From positions 1 to 53,827 of the forward strand of contig JAGAVG010000010.1 of assembly GCA_017942035.1 (NCBI GenBank): a stretch of DNA of 53,827 nucleotides, in the 5' to 3' direction. How positions within the stretch are numbered: position 1 is the first letter of the stretch; every line of letters starts with the position of its first letter. Position numbers and translations under genes: made by a program. Below the pieces are notes generated by a model. The model did no database searches and was not told the origin of the DNA. It worked only from the letters and a program-made list of their open reading frames with translations. Of this stretch, positions 32,443 through 39,486 are shown piece by piece. The DNA comes from a bacterium. Its GTDB lineage: Bacteria > Cyanobacteriota > Vampirovibrionia > Gastranaerophilales > Gastranaerophilaceae.

Positions 32443-32588
32443 CGCGAAGTGAGCGTAAAGCAATAATCCAAAAGCGAAGTGAGCGTAGGGCGAAGTCCAG
32501 CTCTCACAAAGTAAAAAAGACAAGTACAGGTCGAGGCAATAGGGAAAGGTTCCCGAACAAGTAAGACCAAAAGCCAAAGGAGAAAAAA
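32443..32588. repeat. REP-like direct repeat and hairpin in the rplW-rplB spacer
   Basis: GCGAAGTGAGCGTA occurs at 32444-32457 and 32474-32487 (30-bp period), each followed by sequence related to the CAATCC end of the REP-like family. A hairpin GGGAA-AGG-TTCCC (32542-32554) follows. A dispersed intergenic repeat therefore appears to have inserted inside an essential operon without breaking it. Confidence 0.6.
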
Positions 32589-33416
32589 ATGGCAACACGT
32601 AAAATTAATCCGACTTCCCCTGGACAAAGAGGGATGGTCAAAAGTGATTATCAAGAAATAACAACATCTACTCCTGAAAAATCATTGTTAAAATCAATGA
32701 AAAAAACAGCAGGTAGAAATAATACAGGTAGAATTACATGTCGTCACAAAGGCGGCGGTGTAAAAAAAGCATACCGTGTAGTTGACTTTAAAAGAGAAAA
32801 ATTCGGCGTACCGGCAACAGTAAAAACTATCGAGTACGATCCGAACAGAAACGTAAGAATTTCACTTGTATTCTATGCAGATGGTGAAAAAAGATATATC
32901 TTAACTCCGGAAGGATTGAATGTAGGTGACGTAATCGTTTCAGGCCCAGAAGCAACAATCCAGACAGGAAACGCAATTCCGTTGGAATTGATTCCGTTAG
33001 GTACAATGGTTCATAACATTGAACTTATCGCAGGCAGAGGCGGAATTTTAGTTAGAGCAGCAGGTAACGCAGCTCAGGTAATGGCTAAAGAAGGCAACTA
33101 CGTAACAATAAAACTTCCTTCAGGCGAAATGAGAATGGTAAGAAAAGAATGTATGGCAACAATCGGTGTATTGGGTAATGCTGAATTCAAAAACTTATCA
33201 ATCGGTAAAGCCGGAAGAAAACGTTATATGGGTATCAGACCAACAGTCCGCGGTGTTACAATGAACCCTTGCGATCACCCTCACGGTGGTGGTGAAGGTA
33301 AAACCGGTCCTGGCGGACACCCGAAAACACCTTGGGGCAAACCTGCTCTTGGCTATAAGACAAGAAAGAAAGGTAAAGCGTCTGATAAACTTATCGTAAG
33401 AAGACGTAAAAAATAA
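32589..33416 (+). CDS. rplB: 50S ribosomal protein L2
   Basis: L2 supports the peptidyl-transferase centre and the inter-subunit bridge B7b. The 275 residues match the family, with [20 protein letters not shown], the central RNA-binding SH3-like region and the invariant C-terminal stretch [17 protein letters not shown], which includes the functionally important histidine. AAAGGAG lies 7 nt before ATG 32589. The spacer that follows has two perfect hairpins. Confidence 0.98.
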   Translation: MATRKINPTSPGQRGMVKSDYQEITTSTPEKSLLKSMKKTAGRNNTGRITCRHKGGGVKKAYRVVDFKREKFGVPATVKTIEYDPNRNVRISLVFYADGEKRYILTPEGLNVGDVIVSGPEATIQTGNAIPLELIPLGTMVHNIELIAGRGGILVRAAGNAAQVMAKEGNYVTIKLPSGEMRMVRKECMATIGVLGNAEFKNLSIGKAGRKRYMGIRPTVRGVTMNPCDHPHGGGEGKTGPGGHPKTPWGKPALGYKTRKKGKASDKLIVRRRKK

Positions 33417-33423
33417 TTAAAGT

Positions 33424-33467
33424 CCGCGGGATTCATCATCCCGCGGCAGCCTCCCGAAAAGTTCGGG
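33424..33467 (+). promoter_or_regulatory. two consecutive hairpins between rplB and rpsS
   Basis: A perfect 9-bp stem CCGCGGGAT (33424-33432) with ATCCCGCGG (33438-33446), then CCCGAA (33453-33458) with TTCGGG (33462-33467). Neither is followed by a T-run. They may protect or process the mRNA, or mark the remnant of a repeat. Confidence 0.55.
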
Positions 33468-33514
33468 TGATAAATAAAATACAAACTACCAATTAAAATA
33501 AGAAAGGTAACAAA

Positions 33515-33805
33515 ATGGCACGTTCATTAAAAAAAGGTCCTTATGTAGAAGATGCTCTACGTAAAAAAATAGACAAAATGAATGCAAACTCTGAGAAAAA
33601 AGTTGTAAAAACTTGGTCAAGAGATTCAATGATTACACCGCAAGAACCTAATATGTTAGGTCACACAATCGCTGTATACAACGGGAAAACTCACGTTCCT
33701 GTATATGTTACAGAACAAATGATCGGACATAAGTTAGGTGAGTTTGCACCAACAAGAATGTACAAAGGACACGCTGGTTCAGATAAAACAGCAAAAAGAA
33801 AATAA
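33515..33805 (+). CDS. rpsS: 30S ribosomal protein S19
   Basis: S19 lies in the 30S head near the A-site tRNA and contacts S13. The 96 residues contain the family blocks [24 protein letters not shown] and [25 protein letters not shown] precedes ATG 33515. Order and length are standard. Confidence 0.98.
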   Translation: MARSLKKGPYVEDALRKKIDKMNANSEKKVVKTWSRDSMITPQEPNMLGHTIAVYNGKTHVPVYVTEQMIGHKLGEFAPTRMYKGHAGSDKTAKRK

Positions 33806-33883
33806 CTCAATCTCGGCTTAAAGCCATAGAAATGAGTAAAAACAAAACAATCGAAATTACTTAAATTATAAGGAAAAGTAAAA

Positions 33884-34219
33884 ATGGAAGCTAAAGCAAG
33901 ACAAACAGATATAAAAATGACAGCAAGAAAGTTACGTCGTGTAATAAACGAAGTAAGAGGAAAAGCTGTTATTGAAGCTCAGCAAATGTTGCGTTTTATG
34001 CCTTATTTTGCAGCAAGAGTGGTTGAAAAAAACTTGAAGGCTGCGGTTGCAAATGCTCAGGAACAGTTTGGTGCAACGCCAAATACATTGAAAATTTCTG
34101 AAATATTTGCCGATGAAAGCGTTACATACAAAAGAGCAAGAACAAGAGCACAAGGTCGTATGTACTCTAGAATGAAACGCACATCACACCTTACATTAAA
34201 AGTTAGTGATCATAACTAA
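33884..34219 (+). CDS. rplV: 50S ribosomal protein L22
   Basis: L22 binds all domains of 23S rRNA and its long hairpin lines the exit tunnel, where changes give macrolide resistance. The 111 residues show [17 protein letters not shown], the conserved helix, and the hairpin segment [29 protein letters not shown] precedes the ATG. It lies 29 nt before rpsC. Confidence 0.98.
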   Translation: MEAKARQTDIKMTARKLRRVINEVRGKAVIEAQQMLRFMPYFAARVVEKNLKAAVANAQEQFGATPNTLKISEIFADESVTYKRARTRAQGRMYSRMKRTSHLTLKVSDHN

Positions 34220-34248
34220 GTGTAGTAGAAAATAAAAAGGTAATAAAA

Positions 34249-34980
34249 ATGGGACAAAAAACACATCCAACCGGATTCAGAGTAGGAATAATCAAAAGCT
34301 GGACAAGCACATGGTTTGCCAAGGTAAAAGATTATGCTGAATTCGTTGCAGAAGACGCAAAAATCAGAAAATTTGTTAAGAAAAAATTGTATGCTGCCGG
34401 AATTTCAAAAATTCTTATCGCAAGAAAATCTCAAAGCACAACAATTACAGTAGTAGCTGCAAAACCTGGTATTGTAGTTGGCCGCGGCGGACAGGGTATT
34501 GATGAATTGAAACAGGCAGTTTCAAAACATATCGGCAAGCCGGTAATAATCAATGTAGTTGAAGTTGCAAGAATTGATGCTGATGCACAGCTTGTATCAG
34601 AAGCAATCGCTCAACAATTAGAAAAACGTGTAGCATTCAGAAGAGCTATGAAACAAGCAATGCAGCGTACAATGAGAGCAGGCGCTCAAGGTATTAAAGT
34701 TATGGTATCAGGTCGTTTAGGCGGAGCTGAAATCGCTCGTTCTGAATGGGCTAAAGAAGGAAGAATTCCTCTTCAGACATTAAGAGCAGACGTTGATTAC
34801 GGTTTTGCAGAAGCTGATACTATCATGGGTAAAATCGGCGTAAAAGTTTGGATTTTCAAAGGAACTTTGATGCCGGGTGAAAAAGCTGATCAAAATATTA
34901 AATCAAAAAATGAAAAAAATTCTTCAGAAAAAGGACAAAGACGCCCTAGAAGAAGCAGAGCAGTTGAAACTGCTGAATAA
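34249..34980 (+). CDS. rpsC: 30S ribosomal protein S3
   Basis: S3 forms part of the mRNA entry channel and its helicase activity. The 243 residues have the start [17 protein letters not shown], a KH domain with [11 protein letters not shown] (about 82-92), and the C-terminal domain with [16 protein letters not shown] and [16 protein letters not shown] basic, Lys/Arg-rich tail of about 30 residues extends beyond the folded part. It lies 55 nt before rplP. Confidence 0.98.
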   Translation: MGQKTHPTGFRVGIIKSWTSTWFAKVKDYAEFVAEDAKIRKFVKKKLYAAGISKILIARKSQSTTITVVAAKPGIVVGRGGQGIDELKQAVSKHIGKPVIINVVEVARIDADAQLVSEAIAQQLEKRVAFRRAMKQAMQRTMRAGAQGIKVMVSGRLGGAEIARSEWAKEGRIPLQTLRADVDYGFAEADTIMGKIGVKVWIFKGTLMPGEKADQNIKSKNEKNSSEKGQRRPRRSRAVETAE

Positions 34981-35035
34981 TGCGAGACCTCGTGTTATTA
35001 ATTAAGGTATAGAAAATTAACAGGAGCAAATAATA

Positions 35036-35452
35036 ATGTTACAGCCTAAAAAAACTAAATACCGCAAAATGATGAAAGGTAACATGAAAGGTCATGAGAC
35101 AAGAGGATGTAATTTCGAATTCGGAAGATACGCACTTCAAGCTCTTGAACCTGGATGGATTACCAGCAGACAAATCGAGGCTGCACGTCGTGCAATGACT
35201 CGTGAAATCAAACGTGGCGGTAACGTTTGGATTAAAATATTCCCTGATAAACCAATTACAGCAAAACCGGCTGAAACTCGTATGGGATCCGGTAAAGGTA
35301 ATTTGGAATACTGGGTAGCAGTAGTAAAACCAAACAGAATACTTTTCGAACTTGATTACTTTGATAGATCAATTGCAAGACACGCTCTTGAATTGGCTGC
35401 TCAAAAATTGCCTATTAAAGTTAAAGTAATTGAAAAAGAAGAAACTAAATAA
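35036..35452 (+). CDS. rplP: 50S ribosomal protein L16
   Basis: L16 stabilises A-site tRNA binding in the 50S subunit. The 138 residues contain [51 protein letters not shown] and [18 protein letters not shown], all family hallmarks. CAGGAG lies before ATG 35036. It is 11 nt before rpmC. Confidence 0.98.
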   Translation: MLQPKKTKYRKMMKGNMKGHETRGCNFEFGRYALQALEPGWITSRQIEAARRAMTREIKRGGNVWIKIFPDKPITAKPAETRMGSGKGNLEYWVAVVKPNRILFELDYFDRSIARHALELAAQKLPIKVKVIEKEETK

Positions 35453-35463
35453 GGAAATATAAA

Positions 35464-35676
35464 ATGAAATTAAGTGAAATGCGAGAAAAAACAGTTGAAG
35501 AACTTCAAAGCGCAATCGAAGATTGGAAAAAAGATTTGTTTACATACAAAATGCAGCTTTCCACTCATAAATTAGAAAACACTTCATTGATTTCTAAAAC
35601 AAAAGCTTTGATAGCACAAGCAAAAACTGTTATAACTGAAAAGACAGCTAACGCTGCGGAGGTAACAAATGCCTAA
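35464..35676 (+). CDS. rpmC: 50S ribosomal protein L29
   Basis: L29 is a small two-helix protein near the exit tunnel that helps bind trigger factor and SRP. The 70 residues show MREKTVEELQSAIEDWKKDL and the second helix SKTKALIAQAKTVITEK. The connecting segment (TYKMQLSTHKLENTSL) is rather divergent. The end overlaps rpsQ by 8 nt, implying coupling; GCGGAGG inside rpmC serves rpsQ. Confidence 0.95.
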   Translation: MKLSEMREKTVEELQSAIEDWKKDLFTYKMQLSTHKLENTSLISKTKALIAQAKTVITEKTANAAEVTNA

Positions 35677-35914
35677 GAAAGAAAAACAAGGAATTGTAAT
35701 CAGTAACAAAATGGACAAAACAGTTGTAGTAAAAGTAGCTGATTATGAGCCACATCCAAAATACAAAAAAATTATTGAATCAAACAAAAACTACAAAGCA
35801 CATGATGAAAACAATGTATGCAATGAAGGCGATATCGTAAGAATCGTTGAATCAAGACCTATTTCAGGCAGCAAACGCTGGAAAGTTGCAGAAGTTGTAG
35901 AACAGGCTAGATAG
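35669..35914 (+). CDS. rpsQ: 30S ribosomal protein S17
   Basis: S17 is a primary 16S rRNA binder of OB-fold type. The 81 residues contain KQGIVISNKMDKTVVVKV, the loop HPKYKKIIESNKNYKAHDE, and VRIVESRPISGSKRWKVAEV. Standard length. It starts within the end of rpmC. Confidence 0.97.
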   Translation: MPKKEKQGIVISNKMDKTVVVKVADYEPHPKYKKIIESNKNYKAHDENNVCNEGDIVRIVESRPISGSKRWKVAEVVEQAR

Positions 35915-35962
35915 TTGGATCAATAATTTATAAAGCAGAAGATAAATTAAAAGGATAAAAAA

Positions 35963-36331
35963 ATGATACAACAAGAAACCAGATTAGAAGTAGCAGATAA
36001 TACGGGAGCAAAAGAATTGCTTTGCATCCGCGTTATGGGAAGCTCAAATAAGAAATTTGCCAGCGTAGGTGATGAAATCGTTGCTACAGTAAAAGACGCG
36101 ACTCCAAACATGGCGGTTAAAAAATCAGAAGTTGTAAAAGCTGTTGTAGTAAGAACAAAAGCTGATATCAAACGTGCAGACGGATCAGTTATCAGATTTG
36201 ACGAAAACGCAGCAGTAATTATCAACAAAGATGGCAACCCTAGAGGAACCCGTGTATTTGGACCTGTTGCACGTGAACTTAGAGACAAAGGATACATGAA
36301 GATTATATCACTTGCTCCTGAGGTAATATAA
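35963..36331 (+). CDS. rplN: 50S ribosomal protein L14
   Basis: L14 lies at the subunit interface and is the binding site of the silencing factor RsfS. The 122 residues begin [20 protein letters not shown] and contain [20 protein letters not shown] and [20 protein letters not shown]. Exactly the family length. A 66-nt spacer with a hairpin follows. Confidence 0.98.
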   Translation: MIQQETRLEVADNTGAKELLCIRVMGSSNKKFASVGDEIVATVKDATPNMAVKKSEVVKAVVVRTKADIKRADGSVIRFDENAAVIINKDGNPRGTRVFGPVARELRDKGYMKIISLAPEVI

Positions 36332-36346
36332 GAAATTACGACAGAT

Positions 36347-36378
36347 GTACGCCCTCTGAATCATTAGAGGATCCGTAC
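36347..36378 (+). promoter_or_regulatory. hairpin between rplN and rplX
   Basis: GTACG (36347-36351) pairs with CGTAC (36374-36378) and CCTCT (36353-36357 region) with AGAGG (36366-36370). No T-run follows, so it is not a terminator. It is one of several structured spacers in this operon. Confidence 0.4.
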
Positions 36379-36397
36379 GAAAGATGGAGAAACAAAA

Positions 36398-36736
36398 ATG
36401 ACAGATAAGAAAAAAAGCTTGCATGTAAAAAGCGGTGACAGAGTTATCGTTACAGCAGGCAAAGATAAAGGAAAAATCGGTAACGTAAAAAAAGCTGTTC
36501 CTTCAGAAGGTAAAGTATACGTAGAAGGAGCAAACATGGTTACTAAGGCTCAAAAACCTCAACCGATGGCAGGTATTCAGGGCGGACTTATCAAAGTTGA
36601 AGCAGCGTTGGATTCTTCAAAAGTAATGGTAGTTTGTCCGGCTTGCGAAAAACCGACAAGGATCAAACATGAAGTCGTTGATGGCAAAAAAGTACGTGTT
36701 TGTAAAAAATGTGGTGAACAGATAGACGCTAAATAA
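36398..36736 (+). CDS. rplX: 50S ribosomal protein L24
   Basis: L24 initiates 50S assembly. The 112 residues comprise the KOW domain (KSGDRVIVTAGKDKGKIGNV) and a C-terminal extension with CPACEKPTRIKHEV and VRVCKKCGEQ. The four cysteines make a zinc ribbon, as in many anaerobic and Gram-positive L24 proteins. ATG 36398 follows a GATGGAG. Confidence 0.97.
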   Translation: MTDKKKSLHVKSGDRVIVTAGKDKGKIGNVKKAVPSEGKVYVEGANMVTKAQKPQPMAGIQGGLIKVEAALDSSKVMVVCPACEKPTRIKHEVVDGKKVRVCKKCGEQIDAK

Positions 36737-36766
36737 TTTAGCCTCTAAAGTTAAGGAAAAAGAAAA

Positions 36767-37324
36767 ATGACAAAGACTAAGAATTTAAAAGATACATACT
36801 TAGAAGATGTAGTACCTGCTTTGAAAGAAAAATACGGGTACAAAAATATCCACCAGATTCCGAAACTTCACAAAATAGTTTTGAATATGGGTGTAGGTGA
36901 AGCATCTCACAGCTCAAAAGTAGCAGAAACAATTGAAGGTCAGTTGACAAAAATTGCCGGTCAAAAATGTGTAATAACAAAGGCTAAAAAATCAATTGCA
37001 TCATACAAATTGAGAGAAGGAATGCCTGTTGGTGCAATGGCAACATTGCGCGGTGACAGAATGTATGATTTCCTTCAGAAATTAATCTGCGTAGTTCTTC
37101 CGAGAATTCGTGACTTCCGCGGAATCAGCCCGAAATCATTCGACGGCCGTGGAAACTACACATTAGGTTTGAAAGAACAAGCCTTGTTCCCGGAAATCAC
37201 TTTTGAAGAAGTTGATTTGGTAAAAGGTATGAACATTTCAATAATTACGACTGCTGAAACAGATGATGAAGCAAGAGATTTGTTGAAGTTTTTGGGAATG
37301 CCTTTTAAAGGAATGAATAAGTAA
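36767..37324 (+). CDS. rplE: 50S ribosomal protein L5
   Basis: L5 binds 5S rRNA and contacts P-site tRNA. The 185 residues contain [48 protein letters not shown] and [19 protein letters not shown], all diagnostic. AAGGAAAAAG precedes ATG 36767. Confidence 0.98.
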   Translation: MTKTKNLKDTYLEDVVPALKEKYGYKNIHQIPKLHKIVLNMGVGEASHSSKVAETIEGQLTKIAGQKCVITKAKKSIASYKLREGMPVGAMATLRGDRMYDFLQKLICVVLPRIRDFRGISPKSFDGRGNYTLGLKEQALFPEITFEEVDLVKGMNISIITTAETDDEARDLLKFLGMPFKGMNK

Positions 37325-37356
37325 TATAATAATAAAAAACATAAAAGGAGAAATTC

Positions 37357-37563
37357 ATGGCTAAGAAAGCGATGATGAACAAAGAAGAAAAAAGAAGAAA
37401 ACTTGCAGCTGCCGGTAAATACCCATCTGTAAGACTTCATAACAGATGCAGCATATGCGGACGTCCACATGGATTCCATAGAGACTTCGGCCTTTGCAGA
37501 ATTTGTTTAAGAAAAATGGCTCACGAAGGCCTTCTTCCTGGCGTAACTAAAGCTAGTTGGTAA
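37357..37563 (+). CDS. rpsN: 30S ribosomal protein S14, zinc type
   Basis: S14 folds late into the 30S head. The 68-residue product is the short zinc-binding form, with C31, C34, C47 and C50 in [20 protein letters not shown] and the C-terminus [20 protein letters not shown] lies 5 nt before the ATG. It is the last gene of this operon: the usual followers rpsH, rplF, rplR and rpsE are absent, and a repeat, a terminator and unrelated regulators come next. Confidence 0.97.
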   Translation: MAKKAMMNKEEKRRKLAAAGKYPSVRLHNRCSICGRPHGFHRDFGLCRICLRKMAHEGLLPGVTKASW

Positions 37564-37576
37564 AATTTGAATATTA

Positions 37577-37681
37577 TCCCTCGCCCCTTGTGGAGCAAAG
37601 GGAACTGGCGCAACGTAGTGAGCCTTGTGACCCTGCTTCCCGAAGCGTAGCTGAGTGGTGAGAGGGCAGGGTGAGGGGTGC
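37577..37681. repeat. split GCCCCTTGTGG repeat after rpsN
   Basis: The left half CCTCGCCCCTTGTGG begins at about 37580 and the right half GAGGGCAGGGTGAGGGG ends at about 37679, separated by about 65 bp of GC-rich sequence. This parallels the expanded copy at 7299-7451. Confidence 0.6.
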
Positions 37682-37720
37682 AAAGTTAAGTTTTGTACGC
37701 AAAACTCACAGGAATAAACA

Positions 37721-37750
37721 AAAAAGACCTCTTTTAAGAGGTCTTTTTTA
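37721..37750. terminator. terminator at the end of the ribosomal operon
   Basis: Stem GACCTCTT-TT-AAGAGGTC flanked by A5 and T6, so it is active in both directions. It ends the ribosomal operon, and on the other strand the XRE gene that stops at 37777. Confidence 0.9.
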
Positions 37751-37776
37751 ATTGTCAAATCTACCCTGCAAGCTTT

Positions 37777-38103
37777 TTAATTAATAAATTTTGAAATATC
37801 TTTAATAAAATTTAAGATGAATTTGAGTGTTTTTTCATCAAGCTTGTTTATTTCTTTGATAATGGCTTTTTCAATACTATTTTTAGTTTCAATTTCCTCA
37901 AAGTCGAAAAGTTCATAATAATTGATATTCAATTTTTCGGAGATTTTTTCTAAGGTTTCGAAAGAAGTCGCCCTTTGCCCAATTTCTATCATACCAATAG
38001 AACCGGTTTCAAGCTCAAGCAATTCCGCAAATTTTTCCTGAGTAAGTCCTCTTTCTTTTCTTAAATCTTTAAGTTTTTTACCAAATAGTATTTTTAAGCT
38101 CAT
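37777..38103 (-). CDS. XRE-family helix-turn-helix regulator (first of two)
   Basis: A DNA-binding repressor-type protein of 108 residues. The helix-turn-helix (about 6-60) reads GKKLKDLRKERGLTQEKFAE, then LETGSIGMIEIGQRATSFET and LEKISEKLNINYYELF. The C-terminal 45 residues are a helical dimerisation tail ending LKFILNFIKDISKFI. It is divergent from a small LuxR-like gene; the 145-bp gap holds two copies of TACAAAAnGTAG, 50 bp apart, which are candidate operators. It has no ribosome binding site. Role not known; a lysogeny- or stress-type switch is possible. Confidence 0.85.
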   Translation of the reverse strand: MSLKILFGKKLKDLRKERGLTQEKFAELLELETGSIGMIEIGQRATSFETLEKISEKLNINYYELFDFEEIETKNSIEKAIIKEINKLDEKTLKFILNFIKDISKFIN

Positions 38104-38150
38104 TGTTATAAATTACATCTAATCATATTGTTCTTCAATCGACATATAGA

Positions 38151-38212
38151 TACAAAATGTAGCATGTAGTTATAAAAATGGAATTATTATTAACTAAAAA
38201 TACAAAAAGTAG
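38151..38212. promoter_or_regulatory. paired operator-like sites between the divergent regulators
   Basis: TACAAAATGTAG (38151-38162) and TACAAAAAGTAG (38201-38212) differ at one base and are exactly 50 bp apart, about five helical turns. The first contains the palindrome TACAAAATGTA. The spacing would place two bound dimers on the same DNA face. Confidence 0.5.
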
Positions 38213-38248
38213 TTTATACTAATAGATGGAAATAACATCGGAGGAATT

Positions 38249-38539
38249 ATGCAAAACATTGATTTGAAATTTGATCAAAAAAAGCATGAGCTTTTGAAGC
38301 GAAGCTTTGATCCAAGATTTGAATATGTAATGTGCAGTGGAATTTTAGATTCTCTTGTTGCAGGCAAAACTTATCGTGAAATTGCGCGCGCTCATTATTT
38401 GTTCAGTTTGAATAAAGTAATCTATAGAGCTAGAAAAATGCGAGAAAAAACTGCACTGCATAATAGACGCCAGCTTGCATATTTTGCAGTTGTAAACGGA
38501 CTTGTGGACTTAGACACTATTTTTGACGAGTGTATCTAG
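38249..38539 (+). CDS. small LuxR-like helix-turn-helix protein (first of two)
   Basis: A 96-residue protein whose second half matches the layout of a LuxR/GerE DNA-binding domain: a short helix, AGKTYREIARAHYLFSLNKV as scaffold and recognition helices, then the typical ending RRQLAYFAVVNGLVD. There is no receiver or ligand domain, so it would be a stand-alone binding module. Strong ribosome binding site (GGAGGAA, 5 nt before ATG 38249). The last 30 bp overlap the end of the convergent XRE gene at 38510. Divergent from the first XRE gene. The recognition helix is atypical, so the call is moderate. Confidence 0.72.
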   Translation: MQNIDLKFDQKKHELLKRSFDPRFEYVMCSGILDSLVAGKTYREIARAHYLFSLNKVIYRARKMREKTALHNRRQLAYFAVVNGLVDLDTIFDECI

Positions 38540-38884
38540 CATTGTATCAAGCAAACTTAAATCTCTTTCATTTAATAATGTTAATTTTTTTAACATTATT
38601 AAATGTCTTTTATTAAAGTTTGGGTTTTCAATATTTAAAATTTCGCTAATTTTTGATAAATCAAGTTTTTCAGAATAATCAAATGTATATAAATCTTCAA
38701 ATTCAATATTAAGAACTTCTTTAATTTTTTCTAAAGTTTCAGCTTTTGGGTAAGTTTTACCAGTTTCAATTTTACTAAGTGAGTTTCTATTTATTCCTAT
38801 TTTTTCTGCGAACACTTCTTGAGAAATTTCTTTTAAATTCCTTAAATATTGTATTCTTTTACCTAATTCTACTTTAAGATCCAT
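38510..38884 (-). CDS. XRE-family helix-turn-helix regulator (second of two)
   Basis: A 124-residue DNA-binding protein. The helix-turn-helix region (about 5-60) has GKRIQYLRNLKEISQEVFAE, then INRNSLSKIETGKTYPKAET and LEKIKEVLNIEFEDLY. The C-terminal half is helical (LIMLKKLTLLNERDLSLLDT). It has the same layout as the first XRE protein but is not a close copy. It is divergent from a second small LuxR-like gene at 38986, so the region is two successive divergent pairs. No ribosome binding site is evident. Confidence 0.85.
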   Translation of the reverse strand: MDLKVELGKRIQYLRNLKEISQEVFAEKIGINRNSLSKIETGKTYPKAETLEKIKEVLNIEFEDLYTFDYSEKLDLSKISEILNIENPNFNKRHLIMLKKLTLLNERDLSLLDTMLDTLVKNSV

Positions 38885-38951
38885 ATTTTAATATTATTGT
38901 ATATTCATATAAGGTGCTACATTATAATAGGGATAGTTGATGTATATTATA

Positions 38952-38979
38952 TTGCAAAAAGAATTTTTCATGGTAAATT
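38952..38979 (+). promoter_or_regulatory. promoter 6 nt before the second LuxR-like gene
   Basis: TTGCAA (38952-38957), 16-nt spacer, TAAATT (38974-38979) preceded by TGG. It lies exactly 6 nt before ATG 38986 and no ribosome binding site is present. Confidence 0.45.
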
Positions 38980-38985
38980 GTATAT

Positions 38986-39186
38986 ATGGATATAAGTTTA
39001 ACAGATGAAGAAAGAAATGTTATGCAGCTGTTGATAGAGGGTTATGATGCACGTGATATTATAGATTGGCTCTGTATTGATTATGAACAATATAAAAAAT
39101 TTAAAAATTGTATTTTTAAAAAATTAAAAATTAACCGTATAACTCAAATTCTTCCTACGGCTTTAAAAAATGGGTTGTTGAAATAA
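38986..39186 (+). CDS. small LuxR-like helix-turn-helix protein (second of two)
   Basis: A 66-residue protein that is essentially one LuxR/GerE-type module: LTDEERNVMQLLIEGYDARD at the start, a middle helix IDYEQYKKFKNCIFKKLKIN in the recognition position, and the ending RITQILPTALKNGLLK. No sensor domain. It is transcribed divergently from the second XRE gene with 101 bp between starts, mirroring the first pair. The ATG follows a -10-like box by 6 nt, so the mRNA may be leaderless. Its partner or target is unknown. Confidence 0.72.
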   Translation: MDISLTDEERNVMQLLIEGYDARDIIDWLCIDYEQYKKFKNCIFKKLKINRITQILPTALKNGLLK

Positions 39187-39193
39187 TGTTATA

Positions 39194-39322
39194 GTCATTG
39201 CGAATGTAGCTTGGCAATTCTGTTTTATAGGTAGACTAAAGTCTACCCTACTGCCTTTTATTCCCTCTCCCACAAGGGGCGAGGGAATCCTTACTTACTT
39301 ACTTACGTACTTACTTACTTAC
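39194..39322. repeat. repeat island: REP-like unit, GTAGAC palindrome, GCCCCTTGTGGG unit and TTAC tetranucleotide tract
   Basis: A REP-like unit (39194-39221), the 22-bp palindrome (39230-39251) and a GCCCCTTGTGGG-type unit in reverse (39262-39287) lead into eight TTAC units (39291-39322, one reading GTAC). The gap 39187-39486 holds no gene; it also contains a promoter and a second tandem repeat. Confidence 0.8.
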
Positions 39323-39349
39323 TTAAATGTAAAGAAATGTAAAAATTGA

Positions 39350-39378
39350 TTTCAAAATAGCTCAAACCCAGATATAAT
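39350..39378 (+). promoter_or_regulatory. candidate promoter of the 593-residue protein gene
   Basis: TTTCAA (39350-39355), 17-nt spacer, TATAAT (39373-39378). Transcription would start near 39385, right where the ATAGG tandem repeat begins. Confidence 0.55.
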
Positions 39379-39383
39379 CCCTC

Positions 39384-39419
39384 ATAGGATAGGATAGGAT
39401 AGGATAGGGCGGGGCGGGG
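39384..39419. repeat. ATAGG pentanucleotide repeat followed by a G-rich tract
   Basis: Five exact ATAGG units (39384-39408) continue into GCGGGGCGGGG (39409-39419). The regularly spaced GG runs could form a G-quadruplex in the mRNA leader or the coding strand. It lies 68 nt before ATG 39487. Confidence 0.85.
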
Positions 39420-39486
39420 TAAATTTTTATAATAAATTGCCGTTTATAAATATATACGAGAGTGAAGTACAAAAAGGAGAGATAAA

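Noticed and set aside
32439-32654. Minus-strand open frame across the rplW-rplB spacer
   Set aside because: It covers a repeat and the start of rplB in antisense, with no start signal.
39291-39419. CRISPR-like array from the closely spaced tandem repeats
   Set aside because: Units are only 4-5 bp with no spacers, and no cas genes are present. These are simple tandem repeats.
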